64,000 nt of DNA, taken from contig OZ026526.1 in the NCBI GenBank assembly GCA_964019695.1, positions 9,629,254 to 9,693,253 of the forward strand, given 5' to 3'. Below the pieces are notes generated by a model. The model was not told where the DNA came from and made no database searches. It saw only the letters and a list, made by a program, of their open reading frames with translations. The translations under genes and the position numbers were made by a program. This stretch comes from Loripinus fragilis (taxonomy: Eukaryota > Mollusca > Bivalvia > Lucinida > Lucinidae). This document shows positions 13,601 to 22,600 of this stretch, in pieces. Every line of letters begins with the position of its first letter. The first letter of the stretch is position 1.

Positions 13601-16600
13601 TTTATGTCCAGGAGCACCTGAGGGTTCAACTGGCAGTATGAATGAAATGTTTCCAAACTCTAATACATTTGAATACCAAAATTAGCATTGGTACAGAAAT
13701 GGGTTTCTCTTCAAATTTCGATATAATGAGTAAAATGATCTTTTAAATGGGATACAGATTCGCATAAGTCTAAAGACTTTCTTCTGAATCCCATTTGTAC
13801 ATGTATACTGTATATTATTGTATGTCTTTATATGTTATTCTATGTACAAAGTATACAAATAAAATATGTTTAAACCAACTGGCAGTAAATCTTGTTTAAA
13901 ATGTCGCAGAAAACAGCTTAATGTCTCTTCCGACAGGCCAGTGGAGCCTGGGATTGAACTCTGGACTCCTGGTACAATGTCCTTTCTTATTGTTTGTGGC
14001 CTTGTTCCTTGGCTGTACCAGCACTGGCCGGGTGGGTTTATGGTTTTGTGGTTCTATGTCCAGGAACACCCGAAGGCTCAACTGGCAGTGGTTCTGGTTT
14101 TAAAGCGTCTCAGAAGACAGGGCAATGGCTTAAAGTCTCATCCAACGGACTGGGAGAAGCCAGGAATCAAACCTGCGACTAGGGCTGCCACGTTTACGGA
14201 ATTTGGTAAACGTTTACAGGAGTTCCAGTGACCGAAACGATGCCGTTTACACTTAACTTCCAGATTGATTTTTTTCATAATGCAGCTCCGTAAAATCGCT
14301 AATATTTTCAGTAAAATACCCTATGAAGAATGTAAGTTGTGTGAATATTCCAACTTGTATCTGGTTGTGTGTTGTGATAGAACTCATTTCAAGTAAATGG
14401 AAAGTGATTGCATCATGTGCAGACTCGTACATTACAGACATTTTCTTCAGTTGCAAGCGTGTAATGAACGAGTGGACACACACAATACACAACTGCAGAT
14501 TGTCAGATACGCATCAATACACACGCCGACAGGAGGTAAACAAAAAAACTGTCACGTGCGTCTCCTTTTTAAATAACTGTTGACACTGTTAAAATGCAGC
14601 AATTTAATTGTTCCAAGCAGTGGCTGAGTGAGACAATATTCGGGACATTTTATGGCCCTTTGAGCATGCATCCGTAGTAACTTCTATGATTGTAGTAGAT
14701 ACTTTATCAAATACAGCCGAATCTGAGAAAACAAAAAATCTGATTGATGATCCAGACCGAGATGTGATGTATCACTGTTTAAGAGAATATTCTATATTAG
14801 GAAATGCTATTAATGCGATTCTGGTCACGTGCAAAAGTTCGTGTAAACGGTAGGTCAATTTTGTAAACGTTTATTGCAGATACGCGAAACGGTGACGTTT
14901 ACACGTGTAAACGTGGCAGCCCTACCTGCGACCTCTGGTTTACAAGACATAGGTTTATCCCCTACACCACAGCGGCATCTTGAGCCAGATAAGCCCTTGC
15001 CTAAAAATATCTTACACTTGATGTAGCTCATATTGGTCATTTATTTTAAAATATTTTCACAAATATGCTCTAAACAAGCATTTACAATCATGTAGTCTAT
15101 TTTATGCTAAATTATTTCAAGAAATTTTTTATCATAATGTAAAAGACAAATTATTAATTCATATTAATCTGGAAATTGGTAGAAAATCTAAAATAAGAAG
15201 AATCTATTTTAGAAACAACTAGAATATCCATTTATAGATTAATGCAATTATTTTAATCAGAAGTATTTTCTTGCTCTGATTCCAAACTCTTATGCCCCTG
15301 GAACATATGCAATATATATAGAACCTTACACGAGTGATCATTTCATATGAAATTTATTAAATGAGCCTTTGGCGAGTTTAGTAAATTTAATATGAAATGA
15401 TCACTCGTGTAAGATTCTGTTTATCATATGACCTTTTAAATGTGATTTTATCGCCTTCAAAGTTTGTTTATTTCAATGAAAATTTGCATTGTTGTAACGG
15501 ACGTCGTCATGACATTATTTGTTCCCGCTGAAAGTGTTATGTAACGTATGGTCATAACATTTTTTATGACACTACATTATAATATCCATTGAATAACAGT
15601 AAAGTCATATGATAAATAGCATTACATATCATGTAGCTGCTCAACATTGAACCATTATCTATTCACTTTCAAGTAGGCCAAGGTCATATGGGCTGTGATG
15701 TGAGGAAACCTGCCTTATATAGCATTTTTAAGGAATTGAATCATACATCTGAAAACTTTCATCCATGCTTTGGTATAATTGCAGCCCTAGCGCTATTGGA
15801 TCATATAGGAATTACCTAAACATGAGAGTATATGTCTCATTTCAGCAGCCATCATGGAACCATTCTGTTCTTTATCAAACACCCGGAAACCTTCGATAAA
15901 ATCTTCAGCTCTGTGTGTCTCTTTATCTCTGCTGATAGTCTGCAGAATCGGTAAGAACACTTCTAATGAGATTCTGCCCTCTGAAAAAAGAGCAGTCATT
16001 AGATATAGTAACAACTCTATAGTTCAAACTGTAAATCATAATACATCTGATTCAGATAAACAAAAATATTTAGTGAATTTTTTTTTCTTACCGATCTGTT
16101 TCGACATATGTTTTGGGTGTTCAAAAGAACTGTCTCATCCAGATGGTTCATATGAGTTAGGGCTGACACGATTAATCGAAATATCCATTAAATGGTTGAT
16201 ATACATTAAGAAAAACCATTATCGATAAGAAAATTTAAAAATCGGTCACTTTCAATGAATATCAATTAATTTGTTATTCAATTAAAATTTAAATTTAATT
16301 GTCACCTGTGATGTTTTATTTTAGACCCGAAGTGCCTTCTAGTTAACAGTAGGCAAGTATAAATTGCTGTAACAAAGTAATAAAAACTCTGTGTACTCTG
16401 CCTGGGTATACTTAAAAACTGATTGTTAGAAAATCCTACTTGTGCTTCTCTGGTTTAAAGTAGCACAAAATTATAAAATATTCGTCAGATAAACAATCTA
16501 GTATGCAAGGGTTTTTTCTCCGAGGTAAATTTGGGTCCAGAAGCTTTCAATTTTACTGACAATTTACAGTGGGTCTTATTTTACACAATGAGTATTGTGT

Positions 16601-19600
16601 CATGCATACTTGACTTCCTTTTTGTTTGAAGTCACACATCGTGACAACAACAAAGGCTGACTGTGAGCTTAATTGCCAATTAGCAAGTCGATTTTCAACC
16701 AACAGAGTGGATGAAGACTTGTAAGAAGGCTGTACTTCTTGGCTTTCATATGTGATGTCTAATTGTGAGTTTGTTACTTTCACATTGGTATACTGGGTCA
16801 GGTGTGGTACTTGATTGTACAGATTCCTGATCTTTACCCTCTTTCTTACATTGTTTTGAGCAAAGGTGCCCTATTTTAATTGAAACCTATTGTGTTTGAG
16901 TAAATAACACACACTACTAAGTGTTGCATAGCAATATGATGGGGAAATCAATTTCATTGACCATGCAAAAGTTGTGAAAACATTCCAAGACCTTCTTTCA
17001 AGTTGTGTGCGATAACTAATCGGATATAAATCAAAATTTAAGGACCCATTATGGATTAGCATTTTGGCATCAATTAGCCAGCCCTAATATGGGTACCCTA
17101 AACATATGAATGGAGAAGAACCATTAGTGCAATTTTGGTAGAGGGCATTATTGGGAACATTCATGTGAAATCATTTTATACTTATATTTAGACCAGGACG
17201 TTCAGGAAAAGATGTTAAGGAAAAAAATTACGGACAAAGCAGGGATTTTCCTAAGCCAAATCTGTAGCCCGCTATCGCACCTTCAAAAATCAAAAAAGAA
17301 AATGAACAAAAAATTCCCAAAATGGTAGATTACATCCCCAATTACTTTGCTCTACATTTTGATGAAAGTTTCATGAAAATCGGACCAAAAACAGCAAAGT
17401 TACAGCTTTTTAAATTCACATTGTGATACTGATCTAATTGAGTAAACCAACATAAAAACGAATTTAATGCAAAATGGTACAGCTTTACAATGATGACTTT
17501 TTTATGGTATTGAGTCAATTAAAATGATCAAATTCTTTTTATTTACTGAATCCAGTTTTCACAATTTCTATGGCTTGATTGCTTTTTTCCGAAATTTAAA
17601 AGGCCCATGGTCCCAACTGCAGAAAGGTAGGGAAATCTTTGCAAAGATCGATTCACAATAGGTCAACTTGAGCCTTCAGCTCTGCTGTCTGTGGTGAGCT
17701 AATATAAGAATATTAACCAACTTAAAAAAAAGGGGGTTCTTAAGTAAGTCTTAGTCTAGCGTTGAATTTATTAAATATGGTATACACATACTTTCTTATC
17801 GGACTGATTATACATTAATAAACAATCAGACAGTATTATACTATCCTGATTGTACTATCAATAATCACTTTAATCAGTCAAGGTATTTTGGGATCCACCA
17901 AACAATAATGGCCAGAAATTTAGGGGTGTGCAAAACACATGCTTTGCAAAGTCATGAGTGTGACATAGCCACGGGTGAAAGTTCAAAATTTCAAAAATCC
18001 TGAACTTTAGAAATTTAAATCTTAAAACTTGCAGTATGCGGCCCACAAAATATTAACAATTTCAAGTTTAATGGGTCAATTTTCTAAATCAGAGGAGCTA
18101 TTATAATCTGCCTTATTCAGTATTTTGAGGCTGACTTTCTATGGATTTCAGTCAGCCTCAAAATCGTGCACGTAAGCAAAAAATAGCTTTAAATTGTGAC
18201 TAAACCCAGGGCTCTCACAGCCCTTTTTGGGATTCAATGGGGCCGGGGCCAATGATTTTGGGAAAATTAGCTGCGTTTTGACTAAAATTGGGAAATTTGA
18301 CATCAGCCTCATGTAGTAAGTTTTATTTAATTTTTTTGGTCAAATTGGGAATTTGTGTCTGGAATTGGGAAAAAATATACTTTTTGGCATGGGAATGGGG
18401 CCTCATTTCGGCCCCAAAATTGGGTGATCGAGAGCCCTTAAACCAAACCATAAAGTATGTTGTGGGTACTCAAAAGAGTAACCTGCTCAACGAGATTGTT
18501 CTTTTGAGCGTCCTAAACAATTATTAAAACAGACAGATAAGAAAAATCACAAACTTTATGCTCAAAAGTTTTATTATCTTGACCAATGTGACCTTTATTT
18601 ACCTGGATTTCCTTGGAAGCCACACTTTCTGATTTGTGATTCACATGGATTCTGTCCGAGGGCTCTGAGACAATCTCCCACCTGACTAGCTGCTATCTTA
18701 CCATCTCCTTTGTTATCGAATAGAGAGAATGTCTCGGCTATATCTGAAAATCATAATAAATAACTTTATTAGGCAAAATATAATATGAGCTGTGACATGT
18801 GATTATCAAAAATGTGGCATTTTGACAAGACTTAGACTCAGACCAGCCTGTGCAGCCTCCTTTTAGGCACAGAAACTCCAAATGATGTTCAGTCAGAAGC
18901 TTAACGCTCAAAGAATATTCAAGCGACGAGCAAAGGATCTGATCAGACTGAGCGTATGCGCAGGCTGATCTGAGCCTTTGCTGGTCGCTCCTACCACGTT
19001 GTTGGAAATCTCATGCACTGTCTCATATATGCGTTGTGCTCCAATAAACATGTTGAAGAAACTAGAATTCTGAAAAAAAAAAGTAAAAAAAGGTTCATAA
19101 CAGTAAACTCATTCAAATTTGCAGATGATCACCTGTATTTTACAATGCCATTCTGTAAACTTTGAATGAAATTGATGCAATCCATCTGAAGTTATTGATC
19201 AGAAACCCAAAGTGCCACACCGCGGCCATCGACAACATGGATGGAGACATGATCTCTATGTATCTGCCATACTTCACACACAACACAATAATGCAGAAAA
19301 ATCTTACAAATGAGCCATGACATGTGATTTCCAACAGTGTGGCATTTTGACAAGTGTAGTCTCAGAAGAGCCTGTGCAGCCTCCTTTTAAGCTTAGAAAC
19401 CCCAAATGCTGTTCAGTCAGTAGCTTAATAATCGTAGAATATTCAAGCGAATAACAAAGGCTCCGATCAGACTGCCCGTATGTGCAGGCTGGTCTGAGCC
19501 TTTGCTGGTCGCACATACCTGCACCACATTGTTGGAAATCTCTTGCCCTGTTTAAAAAACTAAAAGGCCCCAACCCCCCACCCAAATTTGCCTTAAGTGA

Positions 19601-22600
19601 AGCAAATTTCATCTTGTCAACAAGCCAAATATGACAGAGCCATCTCTCTTAAGCTGCAGCAGAAAGTGCACCACCCTATCACCCTCATATTTAATTATTT
19701 TGTTTTATTTCACCTAACCACACTTTTTCCTGGGCAAGCTTGAAAAAGCGGTTAACCAGTACTTTGTGTACATACTTTCATTTGTAACTGACAACAACCC
19801 TTCTTGAATGATTCAGCAGAAGGGAGGAGAATGACCGTAGAAATTATTTCATGAGCAATCTCCACGAAAGTATAGGACCGGGCCAGGATCGAACTCGCGA
19901 CCCGTGGATCTGCAGTCAGACACACATCTATAGCCAGACACGTTACCGACTGCGCTATGCAGCCCGGCTTGTTTTGTTTATAGAACTCCTACCCAAATAA
20001 TGGCCAAATTATACTCTAAATATGAGATTTTTTTATATATATTTAGGACAATGATTGACTGGTTTTCATGCTTTTCTTTATAGAAAAAAATTCTAAAAAC
20101 TAAAAAAGGTCTTAAAAAATGAGATATTTCCAGAAACAAGACTTTTTTGCCTATTGTTCCCAAAAATCTTAAATGTACTGTACATACCTTGAAGAGTTTC
20201 CTCGTTAAACTTGGACTGAAAAAGAATAAAAAATGTTAAAGGAGTTTTTATAAATCTTTGCACGCTCATTAATGTTGGATAATTCTTCATGCTTTTTTTG
20301 TGTCAATTCTGTGACATTCTGATCTGGGTCCAAACTGTTTGCAATGGCTATCAGCAGATTACAAACATAGCAAGGAAAGAGTTAAATATGAAACAATGGA
20401 TCAAATAAGCTTTGTTTCATGTTTGTTTTGATGCTTACATCTCAGACAACGTACAGTTTCTCAGTCATTCCCGCACGGGTCTTGCTGGGTTCAACCAGTT
20501 ATTCAGGGTTTTCCCTTGACTTCATTTGGGGGGGAACAAGACAGTTCACTGACACGGTTTTTGAAGACAGTTCACCGACAGATTTGAAGACAGTTCACCG
20601 ACACTTTTGAAGACAGTTAATCGACACTTTTTTATCACGTTATTGACATATGGCTCAAAAATATAATTGATTATTGTGAAGAAATATTGATGAGTTATGA
20701 TTTGAGGTGATATGTTGATATAATTTGTTGAGAAAGTGATATTTTGTTTGTCTGATTAATGATTTTGTCGCCCGGCGCAATTTAGGTTCATATTTTACTA
20801 ATTTATTTTGTCATGTTTTACTCGCTTGGCTGTGAGGGGGAAATGAAACTAAAGTCAAAGTTCTATTTCCAAACTTATAATTTGTTTTCTTTTCTTCTTC
20901 ACCATAATGTCCACCTGGCAGTTCTAATATCAAACTATTTACCAGTGCAATCTCTTAATTTAAACCTCTACATTTTTCAACTTTATATTTTGGCGCCTAA
21001 ATTATCATATTCTCTTTTTACATTCAAAACCAGTCCTCTCTCATCAATCTCTAAAACCTGTCTGACCCCAATAATTCAAAATCCTGCACCCCCTGCATCT
21101 TAATTGATTCCCAGCATTCTCTCTTCCCTCTCTTTTTGTATCCACCAATCAAAATCTCTCTTACCACTCCATTTGCATAAACATCCTTAGAGACAGCCTT
21201 ATATGGGAGACCCTTCACTGCTGATAAGCTAACCCAGGTGCCAATTCAAGAGTGTCTAGACTCCAGGGCCACTAATTAGGAAGACTCTTAGGGTATAATT
21301 TGATCTGGCCAGTCTGCAGCCACTACCACGTAAAAGGTCACAACACAAACCAGTAACAACAACTCAGTAAACAGAATGAGAATATACCAGAATAATGTTT
21401 AAATTGCTTAAATAATGATAAGACTTGGATTTAACTCACAGACATACACATGCACACAAGTACTCATCCACAGGCAATCATTTAAACAACTACACCACTT
21501 AAGTTTCTTTACGCATAACTCTACACATTAAATAGTTCATTTCTTAGCTAGGTTAAAAGATAGTTTAACTCTTAGTATATAAACAAATTCTAATTAAGCC
21601 GGCACATTTAGGTATGTTTGAAACTGGGGGGGTTGGGAAATACTAAGTATGGTGATCTTGACCTTGACCTACCTTGTAATTATGATTTATGTGTAATATA
21701 GCTGTGCATAAGTAAAACCTATTGATCAGACTTTGCAATATGGCTGATAAAGTTCTTGGGAGATATCCTGATATAATAATTTATACAAAGACAATCTACT
21801 AGTCTAATAAGTATAATGGTTAAAACCAAATTGATTTTAGTCAGTCTTGATATTTGACGTTGCAGCCACTACCAAGCACTTTACACAGATATTAATTAAG
21901 AAATGCTGATTTCTTCATTTTAAACAAAATAAGATTATAAGATAAAAATAAGAGTTAAACTTAAACAGTTATTGATTTAAACCCTAAAACTTATGTCTTG
22001 AAAGAAATATATTTAAATTTTAATAAATTTAATTGAAATTCTAATTAAAGAATTTTTAACTTTAATTAGCCTGGTGATAATTAGATCTAATAGACAGACA
22101 TTTGATTGCTACATGAAGCTTTATTGATATGATCATATAGCCAATCGTGCATTATTTTTGATGAAATTTGCCAGCAATTCAAAGCATTCCTTATGAATAT
22201 TCATACAGATTTGTTCAGGCCTACCTTTTTATTTTTATATCGTTATTTTACGTCAGTTTTCGAACAGACAATGTAATGATCGCTATATAGGCAGTTGTAT
22301 GCATGTCTAATAAAATCATGTTGCAATAGCAAAAATTAGCTTTATATTAGGCCTTCGTTCATTACAACACCAATAAATGGTGAAAATTGTGACATTCCAT
22401 ATAAATACAATATAAAATTTGGAGATGAACTGTCTTCAATTCTGTCAGTGAACTGTCTTCAATTTAGGTCTAAGATTAGGCCTAAGAATGGATTTTCTGT
22501 TATGTCCCATTCTTAGGCCTAATATTTTGGGTCACGTTTTGTTCAAATAGGAACACTCTAACATTTGACTCAAACTCTTATAAAAAGACCAATTTGTCTG

